This document shows positions 7,390 through 13,573 of a stretch of 15,895 nucleotides of DNA, piece after piece. This DNA is from Bacteroidales bacterium (GTDB lineage: Bacteria; Bacteroidota; Bacteroidia; Bacteroidales; WCHB1-69), in NCBI GenBank assembly GCA_023229985.1, contig JALNYF010000051.1, positions 1 to 15,895 of the forward strand. Reading direction: 5' to 3'. A program made the translations under genes and the position numbers. Positions within the stretch are counted from its first letter, which is position 1, and each line of letters starts with the position of its first letter. The notes below the pieces were generated by a model. The model had not been told where the DNA came from. It searched no databases and saw only the letters and a program-made list of their open reading frames with translations.

Positions 7390-8445
7390 ATGAAATTATC
7401 ACAATTTAAGTATCATTTGCCTCAAGAAATGGTAGCGTTGCACCCGACAAAAGAACGCGATCAGGCAAAATTAATGGTTTTAAACCGTAAAAATCAAACA
7501 ATTGAACATAAAATTTTCAAGGATATTCTTGATTATTTTGACGAAGGCGATTTGTTTGTGACGAACAATACAAAAGTTTTTCCCTCTTTATTGTATGGCG
7601 AAAAAGAGAAAACAGGTGCCAAAATTCGAGTTTCCTTGTTGCGCGAATTGGACGAAGAAAGCCGTTTGTGGGACGTTTTGGTTGACCCTGCCCGAAAAAT
7701 CCGTATCGGAAACAAGTTATACTTTGGCGATAATGGCGACTTGGTAGCAGAAGTGATTGATAATACCACTTCGCGTGGCAGAACACTTCGCTTTTTATTT
7801 GATGATAATCATGATGCCTTTAAGTTGAAATTACGCGAGTTAGGCTCAACCCCGATTCCGGAAGACATTCAGCGCCTGCGCGAAATTATGCCCGAAGATG
7901 AAGAAGATTATCAGACCATTTATGCTAAAAATGAAGGTGCCGTTGCCGCTCCTACTGCCGGCTTCCACTTTAGCCGCGAATTAATGAAAAGATTGGAACT
8001 GAAAGGTGTTGAGTTCGCCGAACTCACTTTACACGCCGGTTTGGGGAACTTCAGAGATATTGATGTAGAAGACCTGACCAAACATAAAACAGATTCCGAA
8101 TCGATGTTCATTACTGAGGAATGCTGCCAGAAAATTAATGATACCAAAGACCGACATCATCGCGTGGTGGCTGTCGGAACCACGACCATGAAAGCATTAG
8201 AGTCTTCGACTTATACAAACGGACACGTGAAACCCTACGAAGGTTGGACTAACAAATTTATCTTTCCTCCTTACTCTTTCTTGGTTTCGGACGCTATGGT
8301 TACCAATTTCCACGCTTCGCAAAGTCCGATGTTAATGATGGTTGCCGCTTTTGGCGGTTACGACTTAGTTATGAAAGCATATAAAGAAGCTCTCGCCAAT
8401 AACTATCGCTTTTTGACCTTTGGAGATGCCATGCTGATTATTTAA
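7390..8445 (+). CDS. queA: S-adenosylmethionine:tRNA ribosyltransferase-isomerase QueA
   Basis: Cytoplasmic enzyme of queuosine biosynthesis. It moves and rearranges the ribose of S-adenosylmethionine onto 7-aminomethyl-7-deazaguanine at tRNA position 34, giving epoxyqueuosine. From 7390 the protein has 351 residues, normal for the family. Motifs seen are AAPTAGFHF (186-194), LHAGLGNFRDI (214-224), KHKTDSES (231-238), VVAVGTTTMKALES (259-272), TNFHASQSPMLMM (305-317) and terminal FGDAML. Some blocks are a little divergent: TNFHASQSP replaces the common TNFHLPQST. An upstream in-frame ATG at 7327 would add 21 residues but lies before the promoter -7 box. The gene has its own promoter and converges with the DUF3109 gene, stop codons 5 bases apart. 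Confidence 0.92.
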   Translation: MKLSQFKYHLPQEMVALHPTKERDQAKLMVLNRKNQTIEHKIFKDILDYFDEGDLFVTNNTKVFPSLLYGEKEKTGAKIRVSLLRELDEESRLWDVLVDPARKIRIGNKLYFGDNGDLVAEVIDNTTSRGRTLRFLFDDNHDAFKLKLRELGSTPIPEDIQRLREIMPEDEEDYQTIYAKNEGAVAAPTAGFHFSRELMKRLELKGVEFAELTLHAGLGNFRDIDVEDLTKHKTDSESMFITEECCQKINDTKDRHHRVVAVGTTTMKALESSTYTNGHVKPYEGWTNKFIFPPYSFLVSDAMVTNFHASQSPMLMMVAAFGGYDLVMKAYKEALANNYRFLTFGDAMLII

Positions 8446-8450
8446 TTCAG

Positions 8451-9020
8451 CTACTTGTTATCTGTTGAATGAATCTCTTTTTCCAATGAATCATACCATA
8501 ATTCGCCGTATTTCCGAATTAACGGTTCTTTGAGGAATTTGTAGAGGGGAATTCCCACTTCTTTCCCTTTTTGGCAAGCACTATCGCAAACCAACCAGCG
8601 ATGGTAATTTAAAGCATCATAATCCGGTAATTTCTTGATTCTGATAGGATAAAGGTGACATGAAATAGGCTTTTGAAAAGCGATTTCATGGTTTAAAAAG
8701 GCTTTTTCAATCGCACACTTGGCAATGCCCTCTTCGTAATATACAAAAGCGCAGGCTTCGTCTTCCAACAACGGGGTGACAAAATCACCGACGGGGTCAT
8801 AGTCAAAAGTGCCGTTTTTATCGACTAATGCTATGCCCTCGTCGGTCATATATTTTTTAAAAATAGGATAATTATCTTCCAAATCTCCGATTTCGTCCGG
8901 CTCAATAGGTGCACCTAAATCCCCTTCAATGCAACACATGCCGCCGCATTGAGCCAAATCACAACAGAACGAATCGGTGATTAATTCTTCCGATACCAAT
9001 ACGTTTCCGACAATCAGCAT
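8451..9020 (-). CDS. DUF3109 family cysteine-rich protein
   Basis: A 189-residue soluble protein with ten cysteines in conserved-looking groups: SFCCDLAQCGGMCC (19, 20, 25, 29, 30), Cys90, Cys102, Cys121 in ISCHLYPIR, and LVCDSAC (145, 149). I place it in DUF3109, a mainly Bacteroidetes family related to the CxxCxxxCC-type YkgJ proteins, which are thought to bind a metal or iron-sulfur cluster. The function is unknown. No signal peptide or membrane segment is visible. The start lies 4 bases after the tnaA stop on the same strand, so it should be cotranscribed with tryptophanase. Whether it works with TnaA cannot be told from sequence. Confidence 0.75.
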   Translation of the reverse strand: MLIVGNVLVSEELITDSFCCDLAQCGGMCCIEGDLGAPIEPDEIGDLEDNYPIFKKYMTDEGIALVDKNGTFDYDPVGDFVTPLLEDEACAFVYYEEGIAKCAIEKAFLNHEIAFQKPISCHLYPIRIKKLPDYDALNYHRWLVCDSACQKGKEVGIPLYKFLKEPLIRKYGELWYDSLEKEIHSTDNK

Positions 9021-9024
9021 ACGA

Positions 9025-10401
9025 TTATCCGAGGCGTTTTAATTGAACGGTGAAGTGTCGCATAAGTTCGGCTTCCCAAGTAATTTCCAAACCACGGGTA
9101 ATGGTTTCGCGACGGTCATAAACATTTTTCAGAGCCACGGCGATAACGTCCATGTGATTGTTGGTATAAACGCGACGCGGGATGCAGAGACGGAGCAAAT
9201 CCAAACCGTTGAAGCGATTTTGACGTGTTACTGGGTCACGGTCTGCCAAAAGATAACCGATTTCGCAAGCGCGGATGCCGGCTTCAAGGTACAATTCGCA
9301 AGTCAGCGTTTGAGCAGGGAACTCCTCTTTCGGAACGTGGGTCAACACGCTATCGGCATCAACAAAAATGGCATGACCACCGGCAGGACGTTGGTAAGGA
9401 ATACCGAATTCATCCAATCGTTGTGCCAAATATTCCACTTGTTTGATACGGGTTTGCAGCATGTCAAATTCCGTGTTTTCGTCCAAACCAACTGCCAAAG
9501 CGTTCATATCGCGTCCGTTCATTCCGCCGTAAGTCAAATAGCCTTCAAAAGGAATGCAGAAAGCCTTGCAACCGTCAAACCATTCTTGTTTGTTGGTGGC
9601 AATGAAACCGCCCATATTCACTAAACCATCTTTTTTGGCACTCATCGTCATGCAATCGGCATAAGAGAACATCTCTTTGGCAATTTCTTTAATGGTTTTA
9701 TTTTCGTAACCTTTTTCACGGGTTTTGATAAAATAGGCATTTTCGGCAAAACGGGCGGAATCCATCACTACAGGAACGCCGTATTTATGACATAATGCGC
9801 TGATTTCTTTAATATTAGCCATTGATACCGGCTGTCCACCTACGGTGTTGTTGGTTACGGTCAGGACGATAAATGGTACATTTCCTCTGTTTTCTTCTAG
9901 GATTTTTTCCAATTTTTTAGGGTCTGCATTGCCTTTGAAAGGAATTTCCAATTGCGTATCTTTGGCTTCGTCAATCGTGATGTCAATAGCGAAAGCTTTA
10001 CGGGATTCAATGTGACCTTTCGTAGTATCGAAGTGGGCGTTGCCAGGGATAATGTTTCCGGGTTTAACCAAATAGGAGAAGAGAACGTTTTCGGCTGCGC
10101 GTCCTTGGTGAGTGGGAATAACAAAATTGAAGCCTGTGATCTGCGTCACGGCATCTTTGAATTTAAAGAACGAATTCGCGCCGGCGTAGCTTTCGTCTCC
10201 CAGCATCATGGCAGACCATTGACGGTCGCTCATGGCGCCGGTACCGGAATCCGTACATAAGTCGATATATACTTGTTCTGCCTTTAACATAAAGATATTG
10301 TTATGGGCTTCTTTTAACCATTGTTCACGCTCTGCACGTGTACTTTTGTGGATGGGTTCCACCATTTTAATTTTCCAAGATTCTGCGAAAGGTAATTCCA
10401 T
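9025..10401 (-). CDS. tnaA: Tryptophanase (tryptophan indole-lyase)
   Basis: PLP enzyme of 458 residues that splits L-tryptophan into indole, pyruvate and ammonia. The PLP lysine is Lys257 in MSAKKDGLVN, and the PLP-ring aspartate and nearby arginine are Asp214 and Arg217 in VMDSARFAENAYF. The close relative tyrosine phenol-lyase (TPL) must be excluded. TPL has Arg381, Thr124 and Phe448, where E. coli tryptophanase has Ile396, Asp137 and His463. Here the residues are Ile381 (CEIGYLL), Asp125 (AHFDTTKGH) and His449 (LMRHFT), all of tryptophanase type. Overall length and several blocks (GAMSDRQW, FSYADCMTM) look TPL-like, as in other Bacteroidetes tryptophanases. No tnaC-like leader with a rho-type boxA region was seen. 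It follows the lipoprotein gene by 22 bases. Confidence 0.9.
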   Translation of the reverse strand: MELPFAESWKIKMVEPIHKSTRAEREQWLKEAHNNIFMLKAEQVYIDLCTDSGTGAMSDRQWSAMMLGDESYAGANSFFKFKDAVTQITGFNFVIPTHQGRAAENVLFSYLVKPGNIIPGNAHFDTTKGHIESRKAFAIDITIDEAKDTQLEIPFKGNADPKKLEKILEENRGNVPFIVLTVTNNTVGGQPVSMANIKEISALCHKYGVPVVMDSARFAENAYFIKTREKGYENKTIKEIAKEMFSYADCMTMSAKKDGLVNMGGFIATNKQEWFDGCKAFCIPFEGYLTYGGMNGRDMNALAVGLDENTEFDMLQTRIKQVEYLAQRLDEFGIPYQRPAGGHAIFVDADSVLTHVPKEEFPAQTLTCELYLEAGIRACEIGYLLADRDPVTRQNRFNGLDLLRLCIPRRVYTNNHMDVIAVALKNVYDRRETITRGLEITWEAELMRHFTVQLKRLG

Positions 10402-10423
10402 AATATTGTTTATTAATTATAAT

Positions 10424-11059
10424 TTATTTTTTTGATTTATCAGGCTGATTATTAGATAGTTGTACAGCATCTTTATCTTTTTGAAGCAATGTCATGCACT
10501 TAGGGCAGCTTCTGCACACCACCGTATTAGCATCTGCTACAATGATTTTTACTTCTTTTCCATCTTCTCCATAAAATTTCCATTCGCCCGTGCAACAACC
10601 GGTTTGGTCATAATGACCTAACTGGGCAAGTTGTCCGTTTTCGTAATACACTTTTTCTTCGCCGACAGAAATCCCCAAGCGATAATTGGCAATGACTTGT
10701 AATTTGCCGTTTCTGTGGTAGGCTTTCCAAACGCCGTCGCGCAGACTGTCGTTTCTGATACTGCCTTCTATGTACTTTTGTTTCAGTCCGTTACTCTGTG
10801 TTACGTCGTTATCGAAATAAAATACTTTTCGGATCAGTTCATCGGTAACGTTGCCATTTTCGTCCACGCGATAGAAGTTTACTTCGTTGGGTGCGCCGCT
10901 GGGGTAGGTAGATTCCACTTTGCGACCCGCAATGGTATCATCGGGGTCAATGACGCGCACGGTATCTTTTAAGTTCTTTTGGTCGTTGTTATGGTTGCAG
11001 GCAACTGAAAAAAAGATAATTATTGCCAAAAGTGAGATAGAAATGAGTCTGGTTTTCAT
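10424..11059 (-). CDS. Lipoprotein with MORN-type (YwqK-like) repeats
   Basis: A 211-residue lipoprotein: signal MKTRLISISLLAIIIFFSVAC with lipobox SVAC and lipidated Cys21. The middle holds two or three MORN_2/YwqK-like repeats, seen as GVWKAYHRNGKL, GEEKVYYENGQL and GEWKFYGEDGKE, each a short beta-hairpin with a G..K.Y..NG pattern. Near the C terminus lies VCRSCPKCMTL, with three cysteines in a CxxCxxC pattern that could bind a metal or form a disulfide. The tail is lysine-rich. Function unknown; such repeats often mediate surface or protein contacts. The ATG overlaps the stop of the upstream Skp-like gene by one base (TAATG). tnaA follows 22 bases later. Confidence 0.7.
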   Translation of the reverse strand: MKTRLISISLLAIIIFFSVACNHNNDQKNLKDTVRVIDPDDTIAGRKVESTYPSGAPNEVNFYRVDENGNVTDELIRKVFYFDNDVTQSNGLKQKYIEGSIRNDSLRDGVWKAYHRNGKLQVIANYRLGISVGEEKVYYENGQLAQLGHYDQTGCCTGEWKFYGEDGKEVKIIVADANTVVCRSCPKCMTLLQKDKDAVQLSNNQPDKSKK

Positions 11060-11820
11060 TAATTATTTTCTTTGTTTTTAAACGGTTTATTCAGTTCAAA
11101 CAGAACTTCTTCCGTAATGTCTTTGGTTGGATCTTTATAAATCATGAAAGGAACATCTTTTTGATAGGTAAGGATATACGATGCGTTTCTTTTTTGATTG
11201 ATTCGAGCAGCAACATTTTTAACAGAATCAAGCATTCGGTTGTTGGCCTCATATTGACGATTACTGAGGTCTTCAATGGCTTGTTGATAATCGGCTTCTA
11301 ACTTTTGTGATTCGGCTTCCAGTTGTGAGCTTGTGTTCTGAACTTGTGTTTCGGTTAAGATACCTGCCTGATAATTTTTTTGGAATTGAGCATATTTTTG
11401 TTGAAAAGCACTCTGACGCGCACTGAAAGCTGCCTGTTGTTTATTCTGTTCGGCTTCCAATTCAGCTTTGAGTTGCTCCATCAGCAAATAGTTGGCATTG
11501 ATGGAATCTACGTCAATATATAATACTTCGCCGGTACCGGGCTTATTCGAACAAGGAGTCGGGACGAATGCTTCTGTTGCCTCTGATTTGTTGCTTCCCC
11601 AAAAGTGCAGAATAAACAACGCAACCACTGCAAGGAGCAGTATTCCCATTAAAATCCAAGTCCCACATTGACAGAAAGAATGTGTGTGGTTACACTTTTT
11701 CGGAGTGTTTTCACACGTATCAGAATTTTCTTGATCCTTTTTGATAAAAATGTTCTCTTCCTGCCACCTGTTTTGGTCGGTAATATTTGTACCGTTTTCA
11801 TTGTTTAAATTCTCTTCCAT
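11059..11820 (-). CDS. Membrane-anchored Skp/OmpH-like coiled-coil protein
   Basis: Taken from the ATG at 11820, the protein has 253 residues. A hydrophilic N-terminal part (1-54) precedes one membrane helix (about 55-72, WILMGILLLAVVALFILHFW). After a linker comes an OmpH/Skp-like region: VLYIDVDSINANY (99-111), a long coiled coil (about 112-205, rich in Q, A, E, K) and a beta-like tail (ASYILTYQKDVPFMIY). Skp proteins are periplasmic outer-membrane-protein chaperones with a cleavable signal; this one appears tethered. Just before the helix sits a Cys/His cluster (Cys36, Cys43, His45, His47, Cys50, Cys52). A longer frame starts at 11895, but those 25 residues are low-complexity and their start lies only about 12 bases from the promoter box. 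It is the first gene of the minus-strand operon. Confidence 0.65.
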   Translation of the reverse strand: MEENLNNENGTNITDQNRWQEENIFIKKDQENSDTCENTPKKCNHTHSFCQCGTWILMGILLLAVVALFILHFWGSNKSEATEAFVPTPCSNKPGTGEVLYIDVDSINANYLLMEQLKAELEAEQNKQQAAFSARQSAFQQKYAQFQKNYQAGILTETQVQNTSSQLEAESQKLEADYQQAIEDLSNRQYEANNRMLDSVKNVAARINQKRNASYILTYQKDVPFMIYKDPTKDITEEVLFELNKPFKNKENN

Positions 11821-11906
11821 TCTTCTTCGTTTTTTTTGTATGTTATTGTATTTCTGAAATTTATACTTATCTTTTGGAATAATTGATTCCCCCAAAAATA
11901 ATCGTG

Positions 11907-11914
11907 CAAATATA
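11907..11914 (-). promoter_or_regulatory. Bacteroidetes-type -7 box for the Skp-like/tnaA operon
   Basis: On the minus strand the bases read TATATTTG, matching TAnnTTTG. No clear TTTG is seen about 20 bases farther upstream. Transcription would start near 11902, leaving a leader of about 80 bases before the ATG at 11820. It would serve all four genes to 8451. Confidence 0.5.
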
Positions 11915-11981
11915 ACTATTTTTTTGAATGAGTGTTCACTGAGAAATGAATTTTTTTATTAATTCCTGTCCTGTAAAAGTG

Positions 11982-11989
11982 TAGTTTTG
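11982..11989 (+). promoter_or_regulatory. Plus-strand -7 box before the structured intergenic region
   Basis: TAGTTTTG followed by C matches TAnnTTTG. It points away from the minus-strand operon and toward the hairpin at 12032-12070. The -33 box is not convincing. If active, transcription would begin near 11995. Confidence 0.4.
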
Positions 11990-11994
11990 CGTCA

Positions 11995-12080
11995 ATCATG
12001 CCATCTTCCGCAATTTATCCTTGCAATTCGCCACTCCGCAGGCGCGTCGGAAAAGTTCCGATGAGGAGTGATTTTTTGAT
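11995..12080 (+). ncRNA. Candidate small RNA ending in a hairpin and T tract
   Basis: Inferred transcript from the -7 box at 11982-11989 to the T tract at 12072-12077, about 85 bases. Its 3' half folds as CACTCC (12032-12037) with GGAGTG (12065-12070), enclosing TCGGAA (12047-12052) with TTCCGA (12056-12061) around a 3-base loop. The T-rich stretch follows directly. No convincing protein is encoded: an ATG frame from 11998 opens, but it runs into low-quality GC-rich sequence and resembles nothing. It could instead be a leader or leftover of the adjacent element. Confidence 0.35.
12032..12077 (+). terminator. Hairpin plus T tract resembling an intrinsic terminator
   Basis: Two stacked 6-base stems separated by a 9-by-3 internal loop, CACTCC/GGAGTG outside and TCGGAA/TTCCGA inside, are followed by ATTTTTTGATTTTT. 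This is the best terminator-like structure in the window. It would act on plus-strand transcripts from the box at 11982. Confidence 0.5.
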
Positions 12081-12131
12081 TTTTATCAAAAATTTCGCAC
12101 TTTTTTATGATAATATTTTTATTTACTATTT

Positions 12132-12310
12132 GGGCGTGTCGGCTACGCCGCCGGCGCCCGGCTGCAAGTCCGCAGCCGCCGGTCGTGTGCTCGCAACGGT
12201 GCCAAAGGAGCTCCCTTCGGTCGCTCTTTGGCACCGGCGGCACATCGTCCGCCGGCTTTGCGGGCTTTCCGCCTCAGCGCCTCACGCCGCGGGGGGAACG
12301 TGCACCCCGC
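12132..12310. other. GC-rich, highly self-complementary intergenic element
   Basis: About 180 bases of very GC-rich sequence sit in AT-rich surroundings. The ends of the core are complementary (GGCGTG at 12133-12138 and CACGCC at 12283-12288). Inside are CGGCTGC 12159-12165 with GCAGCCG 12172-12178, and an 11-bp perfect stem, CGGTGCCAAAG 12197-12207 with CTTTGGCACCG 12226-12236. The last stem extends by AGC/GCT across one bulged G. Another stem follows, GCGGGG 12289-12294 with CCCCGC 12305-12310. Open frames cross it on both strands but are arginine/proline/alanine-rich and unconvincing. I recall similar GGGCG...ACGC intergenic elements in Bacteroidetes genomes but cannot verify this. It could encode a structured RNA, be a mobile repeat, or be a folded-strand recombination site. 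Confidence 0.55.
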
Positions 12311-12332
12311 TTAGCCCGCCAATCACATCAGC

Positions 12333-12668
12333 TTGAACATCACTTACATCCCTATGTCACACGGTTTTATGTATCTGTTTGCCATTATTGACGTGGATTC
12401 CCGCTATGTGGTCAGTTGGAGTTTGAGTAACACGATGTGGCTGAATGTGTTGCTCTGTCATCGCCGATGCCATCACTACGCCCGGAAAACTAGAAATTAT
12501 CAATAGTGACCAAGGCACTCCATTCACTTCAAATGAATATATCAATTGATTGATAATCAATGACATAAAAATTGGCATGGAGGTCGTGAACCTGCTTTGG
12601 AGGAGATCTTCATTGAACGATTGGGCGGATTGTATAACAGGAATATCTATATCCGCGTTGAAAAATAA
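12333..12668 (+). pseudogene. IS3-family transposase (orfB, DDE/rve) remnant, copy 1
   Basis: The frame beginning near 12333 reads NITYIPMSHGFMYLFAIIDVDSRYVVSW, the start of the integrase core of an IS3-family transposase with its first catalytic Asp. A frameshift near 12430-12462 is needed to reach KLEIINSDQGTPFTSNEYIN, which carries the second Asp (codon 12508-12510). A TGA follows at 12547-12549. A second frameshift near 12580 leads to EEIFIERL with the catalytic Glu codon at 12615-12617. The frame ends at 12666-12668, well short of a full orfB, and the N-terminal part is missing because the GC-rich element abuts it. The protein cannot be functional. Bases 12361-12586 recur at 15670-15895. 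Confidence 0.8.
12361..12586 (+). repeat. Direct repeat, copy 1 (within IS3 remnant)
   Basis: 226 bases match 15670-15895 at all but two positions (12410 G versus 15719 A; 12486 A versus 15795 G). The second copy runs off the window, so the repeat may be longer. Just before it, GTCA is shared (12356-12359 and 15665-15668), and sequence to the left is unrelated. Confidence 0.95.
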
Positions 12669-12796
12669 AAAAAATGCAACAAAAGTATTAAATGTATGAA
12701 ATTAAAATGTAATTTTGCACTGTTTAACCAGCAAGGACGAATCGCTATCACTTTGAATAACAATGGTCTGAAGAATGGGACGCACTATAAATGTTC

Positions 12797-12804
12797 TATC
12801 TTTG
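12797..12804 (+). promoter_or_regulatory. Bacteroidetes-type -7 box before the secreted protein gene
   Basis: TATCTTTG matches TAnnTTTG and lies 52 bases before the ATG at 12857. A second match, TAATTTTG, is at 12710-12717. The -33 boxes are weak. Because the longer frame opens at 12791, inside this box, the start at 12857 is preferred. Confidence 0.5.
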
Positions 12805-12856
12805 TTGGGTCAATAAAACGTTAGTGGTAACTTATGACAGTCCGAGAAAGCAGTAT

Positions 12857-13384
12857 ATGAAGCAAATATTTTTACATATCATTCTTCTATTCAGTGCGTC
12901 TGTATATGGACAGACGAACAAGAATGATTATAAATATAAAAGTTACGACAGTATTGTTATGCAGACTTTTGACGACTACACACATCAACTTGACCTCAAT
13001 ACAGCTAAAAATCTCGACACTATAATCATAACAGGACAAGCAACCATAAAAGCGGAAGATGCAAAAGAACTTCATCAAATAATCAGACAAAAAGACTCCT
13101 ATGGAGAAAGTCAAGCAATGACCCCAGTCTATGATTTGAAGATAATATTTTACAAGAATGGGAAAGTAAAGGAAGAAGTACAAATCAGTTTATGGACGAA
13201 CAACCTTATCTCGACTTTTCCATTGAAAGTTCAACGACAAGGAGAGTGTATGTGCAGTGGAAACGGAGGATATTGCTGTACCGAAGGAGGAATAAGTATG
13301 AGATTTAAAAAATATTTGCTAGACCTATTGGATAAATATAATTTACCTACTGACAGAGAAGAAATTTTAAACTTTGGACAATGA
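12857..13384 (+). CDS. Small secreted protein of unknown function with cysteine cluster
   Basis: From the ATG at 12857 the protein has 175 residues, with a clean signal peptide (MKQIFLHIILLFSASVYGQ), so it is exported. The mature part has a YDLKIIFYKNGKVKEEVQIS segment suggesting a beta-sheet, and near the C terminus a cysteine cluster (CMCSGNGGYCC) of four cysteines. I do not recognise a family. A longer frame opens at 12791 but would place 22 residues before the signal peptide and start inside a promoter box. The gene is visibly more AT-rich than the core genes to the left. It lies between an IS remnant and a long imperfect hairpin, which suggests acquired DNA. Confidence 0.7.
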   Translation: MKQIFLHIILLFSASVYGQTNKNDYKYKSYDSIVMQTFDDYTHQLDLNTAKNLDTIIITGQATIKAEDAKELHQIIRQKDSYGESQAMTPVYDLKIIFYKNGKVKEEVQISLWTNNLISTFPLKVQRQGECMCSGNGGYCCTEGGISMRFKKYLLDLLDKYNLPTDREEILNFGQ

Positions 13385-13401
13385 AGGCAGCCACGAACAG
13401 G

Positions 13402-13517
13402 CGTTTGGCTCAATGGCGGGTGAAGTGGTAAATTGAACATTCTAACTCGCACCAACTTTTATGTTGTATTGATAGTTTTGTGCTCCGAAATCAGCCACAA
13501 CACCAAGCCGCAAAACG
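13402..13517. repeat. Long imperfect hairpin after the secreted protein gene (attC-like)
   Basis: CGTTTGGCT (13402-13410) pairs with AGCC (13506-13509) and AAACG (13513-13517), leaving GCA (13510-13512) unpaired on one side. Inside this, GGTG (13419-13422) pairs with CACC (13501-13504), and TGG (13426-13428) with CCA (13495-13497). It ends in the core CGTTGG (13516-13521) that precedes the next gene. Bulged bases on one arm and a variable centre recall attC sites, but the strict GTTRRRY core is not met. Confidence 0.45.
13473..13480 (+). promoter_or_regulatory. Bacteroidetes-type -7 box inside the hairpin region
   Basis: TAGTTTTG followed by TGC matches TAnnTTTG. It lies in the loop of the 13402-13517 hairpin and 93 bases before the membrane protein start. 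It suggests that the gene carries its own promoter. The -33 element is not clear. Confidence 0.45.
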
Positions 13518-13573
13518 TTGGCGTTTATTGTAAAAACCGTACGCACAGAAAGATAATTACTAAATGAAAGAAT

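Noticed and set aside
8443..8475. Bidirectional terminator between the queA and DUF3109 stops
   Set aside because: Only 5 bases separate the stops, and the nearby TTCA/TGAA pairing is too short to support.
9043..9624. 193-codon plus-strand frame opposite tnaA
   Set aside because: The minus strand encodes an unmistakable tryptophanase with active-site residues; the plus frame is a shadow.
11821..11895. Longer start for the Skp-like protein at 11895
   Set aside because: It would begin only about 12 bases from the -7 box and add a low-complexity basic segment; 11820 is preferred, though not proven.
11992..12243. 83-codon minus-strand frame over the same GC-rich region
   Set aside because: Open only because high GC removes stop codons; no motif, and the opposite strand is equally open.
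11998..12336. 112-codon frame on the + strand across the hairpin and GC-rich element
   Set aside because: The translation shifts from mixed to arginine/proline/alanine-rich exactly where GC content rises. It resembles no family and crosses several strong hairpins, so composition explains it.
12357..12578. 73-codon minus-strand frame, repeated almost identically at 15666-15887
   Set aside because: It is the antisense of the IS3 transposase remnant; the repeat explains why it appears twice.
12696..12824. 42-codon frame (MKLKCNFALFNQQGRIAITL...) between the IS remnant and the secreted protein gene
   Set aside because: Two promoter-like TAnnTTTG boxes lie inside it and it ends at the CGTTAG core. 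It may be a fragment of an older gene, but nothing supports a product.
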